From positions 253,668-295,603 of the forward strand of contig NMRA01000473.1 in assembly GCA_002633005.1 (NCBI GenBank): a DNA stretch of 41,936 bases. The letters run 5' to 3'. Origin of the DNA: Phoronis australis. Taxonomy: Eukaryota > Phoronida > Phoronidae. Position 1 is the first letter of the stretch. Each line of letters opens with the position of its first letter. The notes below the pieces were generated by a model. It did not search any database, was not told the origin of the DNA, and saw only the letters and a list, made by a program, of their open reading frames with translations. Positions 12,672 through 25,500 of this stretch are shown piece by piece. The translations under genes were made by a program, and so were the position numbers.

Positions 12672-15600
12672 TTATATGTATATGTATATGTATATATATA
12701 ATTTGTTAAATGCACACTTTTCATTGTTCACAGTCTTTATTCCGTTACGTTCGTACTTTCGGAACAAAACTCTACTCTCAACTGAACATAGGTACAGTAA
12801 CTGACCTAGCGACATAATGGGGCTATTCGGTAAATCTGCAATAACTAGAGGGCGTGAGTGTACCAGTGGTGATAGATTAACAGCCTCGATTTCGCGAGCC
12901 CTTTAAATACATGGTGAAATGGCTTGCAGCCGTGCCAACTGAATCCGAGATTGTGTAAAAAGGGTGCTTCTATGAGAGGAAGTAAGCACGACCTCATACA
13001 AAGGTAAGGTTTGTGATTATTTTAACGATTATTCCATGATTATTCTACCGATGCCTGTTAACTGAGGCACTCGCCGATGTCGACTTCGCGGCAGTCAGTC
13101 GCCAGCCAGAGTCTGGTTAATCTTTGTATGTTGTGATATGTGATACGATACTTGACGTAGCAATCGGGATCTTTTCGTACATCAAAGCATTATTATTGTT
13201 TGGAATGATTTCTAAAAGTTTATCAGTGACAGTTACATCAATCAATGCTGAATGTTTATGCTGTCAACTCGATACAGGTTAATGAGTTAAGATTACAATC
13301 CAATCCCAATGGCAAAGGGTACGTGAGTGATAAATATCCATTGCATTAGACTATTTGTTTACTCCCTATCATATGTCTTCTGGAAATCTATTACACGTTG
13401 AAATGGAAATCTATCACGTCAGTTTTCACGTAACCTTTGGTTTTTAGGTTTGAAGGCTTGTACCGTGCAGAGGAGATATGCATCGCTTCTGCACCGTCCC
13501 TGAATGGACAAAAATTGGTTTTTAGCATTTGACTGCAGCTAACCAACAAGATCTTCCCATCCAGTGCAGATCTGTTGTCAAAGCCTACTTTCAATATTGG
13601 AGACAACGAACAAAGCCTTTGAAAAGGAACAGCTATTTTTAAAGTCATTTTGTTAAATTACTTATTCAGGTCCCGAGGGGGGATTGGCATGGGGGGTTGT
13701 AATATTTGGTACAACTGAATGTGTGGAAATAACAGGTAATACATGTTTGGGGAAAAGAGCATGGTGAGGTAATTCTTAACCTTCACGAAGTCCCTTCAAG
13801 TTGATTTCATGAAACTGTTTTGCTACTTGTATCAATTGTAAAACCACGAAAATATATTACATTTTCCGAATTCACAGTGACTGAATAGTCTTAACTCATG
13901 CCTTGAAATGTTGCAAGTCGTTATAAATTCAAATGACTGCCATTTTTGTGAAAATTGCATTTTTGATGGTGCCTTACGATTTGTAATTACTCTTAAACAA
14001 CAGAAAGATTATCCATCATTTTTAAATGACCCAAGTCTTCATATCTTCTATTAGAAGAAAAACGGTTCCCTCAACCTTAGGCTAGAAGTATGCTTGACAG
14101 ACCCATGAACCTGTAATCTGAGTTTAAAATTGCTGAAAGTATCAAAATTAAAAAGGCTTGAAAATGGGTAACAAAGGTTTGAAGTTGTCTCAAAAAACTT
14201 GTATATTTTACAGACAAGTGATGCGTTTAAAGAATTGTTATGGCTAGGGATAAAAAATAAAGACACAGTTTTATGCAATACTCATTATATACACCCTTGG
14301 TTTCTGAAAATAGTAATTATTTACTTTTATGTGAAACTGTAGACCAATCACCATATATTTTTGAAAAACAGGGATAACATTTTTGATCCAATCTGGAGTA
14401 CTTAATTATTCATATTTCAATATTTGTTCCAGGTTCAGTGACATTTTAAGGCCACTTCAAGCTGTATCATAGACAAGCTTTGTTACTCCGTTCTCTTCCC
14501 ACAGCACTTCCACACACCAGCAGTGCTGCATGGCACAATGTGCAAGTCAGTGGCCCTGGAGAAATGTGAATCGCAGTACTAAGTTACCATAAGACAATGT
14601 GCCAGTGGAGTGTCTGTGTATCCAGACGAACTATATCTGACTGCTACACAAATAAGCCTTGTTGGTGAGGATGCCCTTTCATAGGCAATGAGTCATGTGT
14701 GGACAATAGCTTATTTCCTTTCCTGGAAGAAACATGAGGGACTGAAGCTAAAGAAGACCTAGTCACACTCTGGTCTAGTTCAGAGTCTGATTTTGGGCTC
14801 AAAACGATTCAAGTGATATGCTGCTGTGTTTACCTTCAAGGGTCTAATTGTGGATGTTATTGAGGCTGAATGAGGTTACATGAAAGAAAGCCACGTGTTG
14901 AAACTGGACCTTTTTTACAAGCGCTTCTATAGGCCATTGAAACTAGAACCCAGTGAAATGAAAGCCAAAAGCTGAGTGACATTAAATTTTCCTTTCAGAA
15001 GAAAGGCTTTATACTATTGGTAAAAACTTTTCAATTTGGTACAGATTATGGGGAAATGACATTCAGTGACTGCATCGATTGTCTTATTGTATGTTTTCAA
15101 TTGTAGCTAGCTGGATAAGAATCTGCTATGCACAAGATTCGAGAATAAACAATTATCAGTGTATTTAAAAACAAATGGCAAACTGAAAAAGCACAGAAAG
15201 AAACAACATTGCGAGGGAGTCCATAATCAGGCATATCAGGTGCTGAATTACTGAATTACGTTCAATTCTCTCAGGCTATTGCTGAAGGATTGCTTTTCAC
15301 TTTGTCCAACGGTGAAATAGATGGTCAGGCGGTTGGTTTCAGTTGTTTTTTCTTGCCTGTAACAGAATAGAAATATTAGCAAATTGTAAAAGAAAAGACA
15401 AGACAAAACTACTTTTGTAAGGCAGAACATACTTGACATTTCATCTTCATGTTTATGTGTAGAAACTAATAACCTTTGTACCCAAGTCTTATTTAATATC
15501 TGCATAAAAATATGTGAAACAGGCTAAAAGTGATTTAACAATGTGTATTTTTCATTACACTTAAAATGTGCTTCTGATCTCAACAAGTAAAATTCATTCT

Positions 15601-16429
15601 AGGTGTCAATTTTTTCCAATGCAATGTTACGGCATATACTGAATTAAGGCTTATTCATGTTAATTCGATGACTGAACTGGTGGTCCTGGGGGTGGGGTCC
15701 ACGATAAAATAAGGAAACTCAATCATCTAGAGAATTTTATTGGAAATAGCATAGTTTTGAAGAGAAACTGCTGTGAAAAAGTCACTCTTGACTTCTGTGC
15801 ATCACGTACCATACACCTCTTATTTTGGGAACACTCCCACCCGGCACAATATGAATATGTGCTGCTAGCCTACCCGGCATCGGGTGAGTTTCCTAAAAGA
15901 AACACTTAGTTCCACTCAATAAAACTGTTATTCGGTGGGGTAACTGGTGGGGATAACATCACCGAACGATGTTGATAGAAACTGATTGCTAAAAACTTAC
16001 CAAGTAATGTTGCGTAGTCTCCGAATGGAACTACATAGTCATAGACATAGATAGAGCACGCACGGGGCTTCAGCATCCACACACTTTTTGTCAGTTACTT
16101 GACCCTGTTGACCGCAGTTGTCCACGAATATAGTAACCTTAGGTCTTTTGGGAATTTGTGGCCACCTGTCGAAGACTTGAACCAGGGAAATTAGCAGTAA
16201 TAAGGCTTAGCGCGACGACGTATTTTGATAAAAACTCCATATTTTACCAGTTGTTTACATGCAGACAGCCACGCATGCGCAATTCAATCACCACTAGTAC
16301 AGCAGCGACACCGCGAGGAGAATTCTCCGAATAGCCCCATTAAAAGACACACGGTATTTCGAAACATACTTGTTTCATTCTCAAGTGAAGATAAAATGAC
16401 GCAGTAATGCCACCACAGAGTATAAGCTG

Positions 16430-16502
<73 letters not shown>

Positions 16503-19500
16503 CTTAGCAATATTTGTTTGTTTGTTTTTTGTACTCTACAAATAGCAATAACAGTGTCATCTCTATTTCTAAGAGTAAAAACAACTTTGATGGTAAATTG
16601 ACTAGGGTCGACAGGGGGATGAGAACTGATGGTTTCAATGGGTGCGTCGGGTGTGACTAGCGGAAGTGACACAAATCTGTCCTGATTCATGAAACCCGAA
16701 GACATGCCGTTGTGAATCAGTAAATCGGTAATTATATCACCCTGAACTATAACGTTCCTCCCTTCAGTCGAAATCATTCACAATACCAAAGTTGTCATTG
16801 ACTGGAAGTGAACATAAGAAAATGTGGACATGCACAGTCACTGTCAAATTGAATCATTTCAGGCGTTCGAGCGCGACGGGAAGCCCGATACGGCGCTTGT
16901 AGCCGTTACTCTGGCTGAGCTGCTTGGCGATGACAAGAATGCCCGCGTACTAGACGTAGCTGCTGGTACTGGACTTGTCGGTCACGAGGTGCTGGTCCTA
17001 GAATCATCAAGTTCTATGAATCAATTTTAGTCAACTTCACGCTATACGTTCTGTTCCAAGTCGTTTTTCAAAAATGCCATAGTCAGTATTTCTGCTGTTG
17101 CTATTCAATAGCGACCGAGGTAGGGTTGAATTGAGTGGCAACTTGGGACTGCGGACACTTTACTATGGACGGGGAATGCGCTAGTGGTTCCGCCAGGTGA
17201 TGTGGCCAATGATCTTCATCCTTGTGCCAATGCACATGAACTTTCACACAGCCAGGAGCTAGTCATCCTTTCTATAATCCACTTAAAAATGTGCCGCTAA
17301 GGCTGGTCATGGTACATTAGTTCAAATACATTCAGTGACACTTGATAACCTGTAATATAAGATTTTCTTGGTTATGATGTCTTGCAGTGGATGCATGAGG
17401 TAAGCGTACTTGCTACTGAGGGAGCACCCCGGTTACCAGTACAGTAGACCTGACGCTCTGTAAGACAGGATATGAAAAGATATCAGAGGCCAGAAAAGTC
17501 ACGGCATTCAGCCAATGCCTCGACATGAGTCGTTGCGTGTTAAGAATAGCCAATGTAGTTGACGGATTTGATGACTATTGATTGGTCTGGAATCGTACCT
17601 GAAGGACCTTGCTTGATGTAGGTTGTAATGAAGAACATTATATCCTATTGAAGGAACATTGAATGCTAATAAGCTAATATGAATTATATTATTTTACATT
17701 CGAAAATTCATCTAAATAAGGTTTTCAACTAAAATGAAGTAGCAAAAGGTGTCTGTAATGATCTAATTTTCATTGCATTTCTTTGGAATTCAAAATTGAC
17801 CGACCGAGTCGAATGTTGACTAAAAATCTTTCAAATACCTTCGTTCATAATATATCTGGTTCCGAAATGTCTTGAAGAAAATGATATCCTGCCTGTTTGT
17901 AATTTATTGACTACCGGGGTTTTCCGTAGATAAGCCCACCCGATAAAACGCCCATGGGCGTTTATTTGGTGTTGGAACTTCTCGTGTCAAGTGTCTAGAT
18001 AGTGGTGCTTTAATTCGGAAAAATTCCTCACGTCCACTTAGAGTCAACAAATTCACAATACGATGTGGCCGAGTTTTCAAGTCGGCCGAAGTTCACAGAT
18101 TTTCTGTTGAACGACTTTGGGTGCTATCATCTTTGTAACAAGGAGATCTAGAAGTGATGCACACGTATTTTTTTGTCCCGCTGGGCAGATATTGCGATTG
18201 ATAAGTTGCTATAGAAGTTTCACTTACAAAAAACATATAACGCTTCATGCTGGTATTTACGTCGCGAAAATTATGACATTCCGTTTACACGCCCGGGCGT
18301 TTATTGATGTTCGGGCCTAAAGTGTCTTGAAATTTTCATTTTCCGTATACACGCCCAGGGGTTTATCTACGGAAAACCCCGGTATTATGTTCCATGGTCA
18401 TTTATTGGAACTTGACAGTCATTGTTGAAAGACGAGCTCCGAAGTTTGGTCTTGTTTTGATTACGAACAAGAATAAGCTTTTGGATTTTCAACCGTTATC
18501 CATATTGATTGCACACTAACGTTTCATAAAATCACAAAAAATAGCTGACAATGGCGTTGTTATTCACACCGACAGTAAGGTAAATGAGTCATCTTCACTA
18601 ACTTGAAAAACAAGTTTTAATATTGAATGGAAAGTATTTTTTTTTAATTCTGGTCACGAAACTATGTATTTGACAATGTTTTGTTCAGCTCCGGAAAAGA
18701 GGAATATCCAATGTAGACGGTGTAGATGCAAGTCGGGATATGCTAAGAATTGCAAAGGAGAACGGCCTGTATAACAACACGTTTGTGCGCTGGATAACAC
18801 CCGAACCGACAGAAGGATTTGAGCAAGGTAATTAAAACTGACCTGTTTCTGTTGTGAATCTTACTTTGTCAAATAAAGTAGTCACTCCATGAACTACGCA
18901 GTGAAACGAACAGAACTGAACTGAACACTGAACTGATTTATTCTACATATCACAACTATATATATACACAACTACATAACAACATAAGATGCATTGCCTA
19001 TGACACACTTCCTATATCAGGAATGACATGACATAATACCAGTTAAACTAATGAACTCATAAACAATAACAGCCTACAAACATCCTGTTATTGTGCGACT
19101 AAGAACGCAACAGTTTCCTCGGCGACTATTTGTTTCAAAATCAGCCTAAGTGTAAAAACGCGGATTCTTTGTGACCTCAGAGTAAACTGAAACTTAAGTG
19201 AACATCTGTGCGCAACGCGATATTTGTACATGACCAGTAAGTACAGTGGTGGTCAAGTTGTCTCCAGCTAATACGGAATTTGCTAAAAACACACCAACGC
19301 TAAGATACGGTTGTCTCAGTTCGCGAAGAGCTCCGCTGAGTGACTATTACATCTCCAAATTTATAGCTTTCGTTGAACCTGAAATCATTTGACGATAAAA
19401 CTGTCACCTGTGTGAGATTTTTTTCTGAACTTGCGCTTAACGTTCTGCACAGGTTCCTATGATGCAGTCATCGCAACAGGGTGTTTTGCCAGGAAGCATT

Positions 19501-22500
19501 TACCAGCTGCATGCTTAGGGGAACTTCTTAGGATTGTAAAAAGTGGTAAGTAGTCAGGGTTCGACATAACGAGCTGCAGGTCGCATTTGCTCGAATCAAG
19601 TCGCAAAATGCGACCTGGAATATCCGACGTATGCCAGCTGAGTTTTTACACTTCTCGACAGATACCTGGCAAATATAAAGCAACTCTTGTGAATCCAACC
19701 GTATTGTTTATTGCCAAATCAAGTTCAAAAGAACACTAACCAAGAACAGTCCTCCCGATAACTTGTAGCATGTCGGGTGAACATGGGATAATGCAGAATC
19801 AATCTTTGACGCATTTCATTGTGTACTTTTGTAAATTTCCGGATTCGCCGAAGAAAGTTTCGGGACACGGCATAACAAGTGATAAAACATCACAAAACAG
19901 CGATGTTTCTACTAATTCTTAAGCGATCAACTTACTAAAGTTTGGGGTGGAAAAACATGTTTTTGCGTAAAATGTCCTTATATTACATGTACCGGTACCA
20001 AATATTCACGACTATATCCCTGATATCGCACTGCGGCACCAGTCGGTCCCGTTGTTAGCGCAAGCCGTCCCGGCAGACAATCGTGACTTAGAATTGGACG
20101 TCTCGTTTTTTATCGTGTAAGACAGGAAAGGTGAAAATGACAACCCCATTAATCGCCAAACGACGGCCACGTCTTTACTTTCAACAAAGTAGTTTTTGTG
20201 TTGCCAAGAAATTCTATATTGTGGATGGTTGTAGTTGGTATCAGATAAACATAGATTAGCTAGCATCAGTGTACATGTGGTTTATTCCAATATGGCTCAG
20301 ACCGGAAGAAGGGAGGAGAGAGTGAGCTCTCTAGTACAGGAAACATGATTTGAACATAAAGTATACCATTATAGTCCATAGATACTGGTAGAGTCCACAG
20401 AGGATATTGCAATATTATGACACCCTTTACTAATTGTTTCTGGGACTATACGTGCGCGAAATATGATTTTCTTTCACACGTTGTTGCCAACTTAAAGCTA
20501 CTCCAGTGATTCAAGTGCATGAACTTACGCGTGCGCACCACTCCAAAGCTGCACATCAAAAGAGAACAGAGACAGTCAGTGAAAGAGTATACCGGCTTGG
20601 CTCAGTTTAGCATCCAGGTGCCAGTGGTTTATTTGAAAATGAACTTAATAGATTCCCGGCACTTATAAAAGACCCAATGCTTTACGATATTCCCCGGATC
20701 GATATAAACCAGAACTGGTATTTTCCTGTTCCGATGTTTCCCGGCCGTGTTCCCTAAACCCGATATTCTATGCCCTTAGACAGCTATTGCAACGTGTACT
20801 AAACGAGTAGATGCGAAATTGTGGTAAGCGAACTTTTCATTCTTCTCTTCATACACCCCCTCGGAAATTTTTCGATCCCCGGACCACCGTCGGCGTAAAA
20901 TATTCAGACTCCAATAGAAACAATCTTAATTGTTCCGGTTGAAGCGGGAGTAGTATAGTAAGTCATTTAGGACGCCTGTTTGGGAGGCTTCTCGGTCAAA
21001 GGTCATCAGTGCGAAAAGAAAGGGTCAAAGGCAATAGGAAGGGACATCATCCGCCTACTAGACGGATGTGTCAATGACGCCACACCTCATGACGTAATAG
21101 GTTTAATTAGCCCCGTCAGAGAGGCCCTCGATGGGTTCGTGGCACGTTTTTGCGGCTCCCCAAGAGGGATTACGCTGCTGAATAAGAACAAAGGGTACCT
21201 GATTTCGTGTGCGCCAGGTGTCGTCGTTGTATATTGTTCTCATTGATCAAAAAAATGTGTATCATCCGCTACAAAAGGGGATAACCACCCAACTCAACAA
21301 CAGGTGTCTAACCCACGTACCGACGGTACTAAACGAATCATATGATCAATAAGATGTGACCACCTCAAATAGAAAATAAAACTGATGTTGTTTAAACGTG
21401 TATTAATGACAAAGTAAATTCGAATACACAACAAAAATTATCAAGACGTTCAGAATCCATAAAAGAAGTCAATTATTAGTATCAAATTATTAAATGTCCG
21501 ATATAAATGTTCAAAGATCCAGTGGTGACGCCGTCGTCGAACACTTGTCTTTTGGGATAAAAGTAGGTGAACGCGCACCTCTCTTGTAGGTAGGTATACA
21601 TAGTGTTGGAAATAGTGTGACCAACTAAGAGAGAAAAGAAACTTCATGTTTAACCGTGCATACAGAAGTGGAGAAAAGGTGATGAATGCGAAGGATTACG
21701 TGAAGTTTTTGTAACAAATGTACACAAAGCACCGTCTGGCCTTTGATAAATTTTACATGATCGTCACATAAAGTTTGGGCTGACACAAACCCTACTCCAA
21801 ACACTGGGCATACACGCGTCGCAAATAAATTATCGCCTATATATTATAAGGTGCAAAGTAACGTGTACATAAGACCTCGAACGCCGGCGATATAAGTAAA
21901 CGGAATAGAGAAGATCGATTATACAGACTATTTCAAGATTGGAGTTTGCGAGTTAGCGGTGAGTTATCATTTGCTTAACCCTTCTCTTAGCCAGACTTTT
22001 AAATTTCGTATCGCGGACGTGATATCCAGCCTGTCGTTGTTTTTTACCAACCGTCAAAACAGAATATTCAAAACCTTTTTAAATACCCGTTTTCGTTTTT
22101 TTTTTTATTTATCTTATTTATTTTGTAGATGAGCCATCCTCTGAAATTGTCTAAAGGTTTTGTATCAACACTATATCTGTGGTGGGTTGATTTATTATAA
22201 ACAACTCCGATATTTCATATATTAAGTCTAAACGCCCATTCTAACTTATAGTGTTGCGCTACAGAGATTATAAAGTTATATCAATTAAAATTTGAATATT
22301 GGTAGCGGACGTGTGTTAATGTGTGCTTACGAAAAAAAAGAAAATAAACAAATATTGGAATAATCGGAGTTGTTTATAATAAATTAACCCACCACAGATA
22401 TACTGTTGATACAAAACCTTTAGACAACGTCAGAGGATGGTTCATATACAAAATAAATAAGATAAATAAAAAACAAAAACGGGTATTTAAAAAAGGTTTT

Positions 22501-25500
22501 GAATATTCTGTATAGACGGTTGGTCAAAAACAACGAAAGGCTGGGTATCACGTACGCGATACGAAATTTAAAAGTCTGGCTAAGAGAAGGGTTAAGCAAA
22601 TGATAACTCATCGCTAACTCGCAAACTCCGATCTCGAAATAGTCTGTATAATCGGTCTTCTCTATTCCGTTGACTTATATCGCCGGCGTTCGAGGTCTTA
22701 ATGTACACGTTACGTAGCACCTAATAATATATATAGACGATAATTTATTTGCCACGCGTGTATGTCCAGTGTTTTGAGTAGGGTTTGTGCCAGCCCAGAC
22801 TATAGGTGACGATTATGTAAGATTTAGCAAAGCCCAGACGGTGCTTTGTGTACATTTGAGTACGAAAACTTCACGTAATCCTTCGCATTCATCACCTTTT
22901 GTCCACTTCTGTATGCACGGTTAAACATGAAGTTTCTTTTCTCTCTTAGTTGGTCACACTATTTCCAACACTATGTATACCTACCTACAAGAGAGGTGCG
23001 CGTTCACCTACTTTTATCCCAAAAGACAAGTGTTCGACGACGGCGTCACCACTGGATCTTCATTGAACATTTAATTCGGACATTTAATAATTTGATACTA
23101 ATAATTGACTTCTTTTATGGATTCTGAACGTCTTGATGATTTTTGTCGTGTATTCGAATTTACTATGTCATTAATACACGTTTAAACAATATCTGTTTTA
23201 TGTTCTATTTGAGGTGGTCAAATCGTATTGTTCATATGATTCGTTTAGTTCCGTCGGTACGTGGATTAGACTTAACGCGACATCTGTTGTTGAGTTGGGT
23301 GGTTATCCCCTTTTGTAGCGGATGATACACATTTGTTTCTGATCAATGAGAACAATATACAACGACGACACTTGGCGCACACGAAATCAGGTACCTTTTG
23401 TTCTTATTCAGCAGCGTAATCCCTCTTTGGTTTCGGCTCTCGCTCCGTTGCAAGGAGCCGCAAAAACGTGCCACGAACCCATCGAGGGCCTCTCTAACGG
23501 GGTTAATTAAACCTATTACGTCATGAGGTGTGACGTCATTAACACATCTGTCTAGTAGGCGGATGATGTCCCATCCGATTGCAGTTATAGCATATGACCT
23601 TTGACCTTTTCCTTTCGCATTGGTGACCTTTGACCGAGGAGCCTCCCAAACAGGCGTCCTAAATGACTTACTATACTACTATCGGACAATTAAAAACTAA
23701 ATTATTCCGGGTGGTTAAAAAGGTACAGTGTAGGTGGTAATGGTAAGTCACCCCTACTAGATGGAGTTTGCCTCGCAAAATCATACTGTAATAACGTTTC
23801 TTACCATTGAAGTCTTTGAAATCTTATTACCTCAAACACCCAGGTTAACGACTATGCTCACGCATGCGCATGCTCCCTACCTTTGAGATATTTCATAATA
23901 AGCGCTCCCTGCTCTAAGTGTAATTCCTCCTCAACTTTCGAGAATTTCCATTTAAGCGCCCACAGTTCAGGCTATCGCGCATCATAGCGCACTACAAACG
24001 ACCGCGTGTGCTTTGAAATTGACACGCAGTCTATATAGTGAGTCACTCTCAATTTACACATTAACAAATTCAATTTTCAAAAAACGTTTTTTCTCAGCAT
24101 GTAAAAACCGAACCCCGGCTTTGTTTTATACCTCCGAAAGAAAGTTAACACTAGTGACATGCGTGTCGTTTAGTGATTGGTCTATTTTCCCTTACATGGA
24201 AGGTATTGAGGATCATACTCGAATTACCTGACGGAAACCAGCGCGCAGTCGGGAAATATTTCGAGGCTATTCATTTTATGGAAAACTAATTGTTGAGTGC
24301 GTAAGCAGCATAAGTCCCACATTTTTGCTGTGAAATTTGCACTGAATTGTTCTCGCGCTTCCAAATTCGTCATTCGCTTCGGGCATCATTTCACGGATTT
24401 TTTTCTACAGGTGTTTCTCAAACGTCGAGTCAGGTTGCGAAACTTGGGCTGCGAACAAAAAATAGAGGGAGTGTGCACTCCGAGTTAGATTGGATCTTTA
24501 ATGACTTTGATGACAGCTATGTAGCAGATCATACCTAGAAAAAACGCGGATAATTTTTCAACAGGCATTTTCTCCCTTTTCACATAGCAAACTTAGCTAC
24601 TGGAATGCTCGTGTCAGTTGGAGAGCACTGATTCAACTTTCAGGTAGGCAACTAGCCTTGCGCTCTAGGGCCTTTCGATGGCGGTCGTGAAGAATAGTAA
24701 CGCCGTCTCTGCATGAACGAACTCAATTTTGCGACCTGAAATTTGTGAGTGTTTAATGCTACAGGTAAGAGCATAATCTAAACATTTTCTTTATGATCTA
24801 AAAATCCATTTTGGCGCGTAAAATGACGGGAAAATTTTGCGACCTGGCATTTATGAATGGATTTTAAAACTGCGACCTGGGATTTTTGCTATTGCAAAAT
24901 GCGATCCGGAGATTTTAATAGCGTCGAGCCCTGTCAGTAGCCATGCAGTTTATCTGGTATTTCTTGACACGGTGATTGCTTATAGCGCGTTTTGTTGCAG
25001 TTTCTAACAGCAGACGATTTGACTGATCGATGTTCAAGCCGAGAAAACGTATGGTTAACCTCATGACGCCCAAAATAAGACAAATAAACCAAAATCGAGA
25101 GTTTTGTGTAGTCATCATGTGATTATTTCAAAGAATACAAGTGGGGTTTACACTGAAACTGTCGATAAAATGTTCAATATGTCGTAATTTTTATGTAGTT
25201 TGCATTTGTCTTGAGTTTTTATTCTTTTTCAAAGACACCAAACTTCGTCCTGCCGAACATATGATACTCAGAATTCCATAGCAAGGAATGAAACGGGTGC
25301 ACTGCACTGGTCCATATTGACTCACACCCAAACGTAACAACAGCTGGATTGTGGCCACGCGTACCTGCAAGTGTGGCCCATTAGTCACTTAAGTTGCTAA
25401 AAATAACTGCTCATATTCTCCAGTGCCTCAATTTGTACCTCTTCAACGACGAAAGTTGTCAGCGGAATATTCCTTTAACAGTGGTGAAAGTATGTTTCAC

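Larger units (their letters stand above)
12817..16340. mobile_element. 3.5-kb TIR element with TA flanks
   Basis: The left end ATGGGGCTATTCGG at 12817 is matched by its inverted copy ending at 16340. A second shared block (TGTAC(C/T)AGTGGTGAT) lies about 40 bp in from each end. Both ends are flanked by TA. This indicates a DNA transposon with a TA (or TWA) target. The interior carries decayed coding traces at 13442-13640 and 14450-14990 but no transposase I can name. Confidence 0.7.
19555..24933. mobile_element. hAT-like transposon in intron 4 of the METTL27-like gene
   Basis: The left end CAGGGTTCGAC at 19555 and the right end GTCGAGCCCTG at 24933 are inverted partners of the hAT type (CAGGG start). 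Flanking octamers TAAGTAGT (19547-19554) and TCAGTAGC (24934-24941) match at six of eight positions, the expected 8-bp target duplication. Repeated GCGACCTGG-like subterminal motifs occur at both ends (19584-19617; 24731-24910). Short pieces resembling its own coding exons remain at 19770-19922 and 24411-24538. The middle is occupied by a 2.77-kb palindrome (20926-23693), so the copy is probably dead. Confidence 0.78.

Noticed and set aside
12417-12804. Long Tyr/Ile-only open frames
   Set aside because: Produced by the TA microsatellite in several frames; no gene.
16340-16777. 145-codon - strand frame with a His-Thr run
   Set aside because: The run is the (TG)n microsatellite. The first ~80 residues look somewhat protein-like but match nothing I know and lack splice or start support.
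21450-23127. Duplicated gene pair encoding [13 protein letters not shown]
   Set aside because: The two frames are the same sequence in the two arms of the palindrome, with no homology or codon signal.
24996-25100. Candidate METTL27-like exon after a TTTTGTTGCAG acceptor
   Set aside because: In the required phase it meets a stop within nine codons. The exon at 25734 fits phase and sequence.
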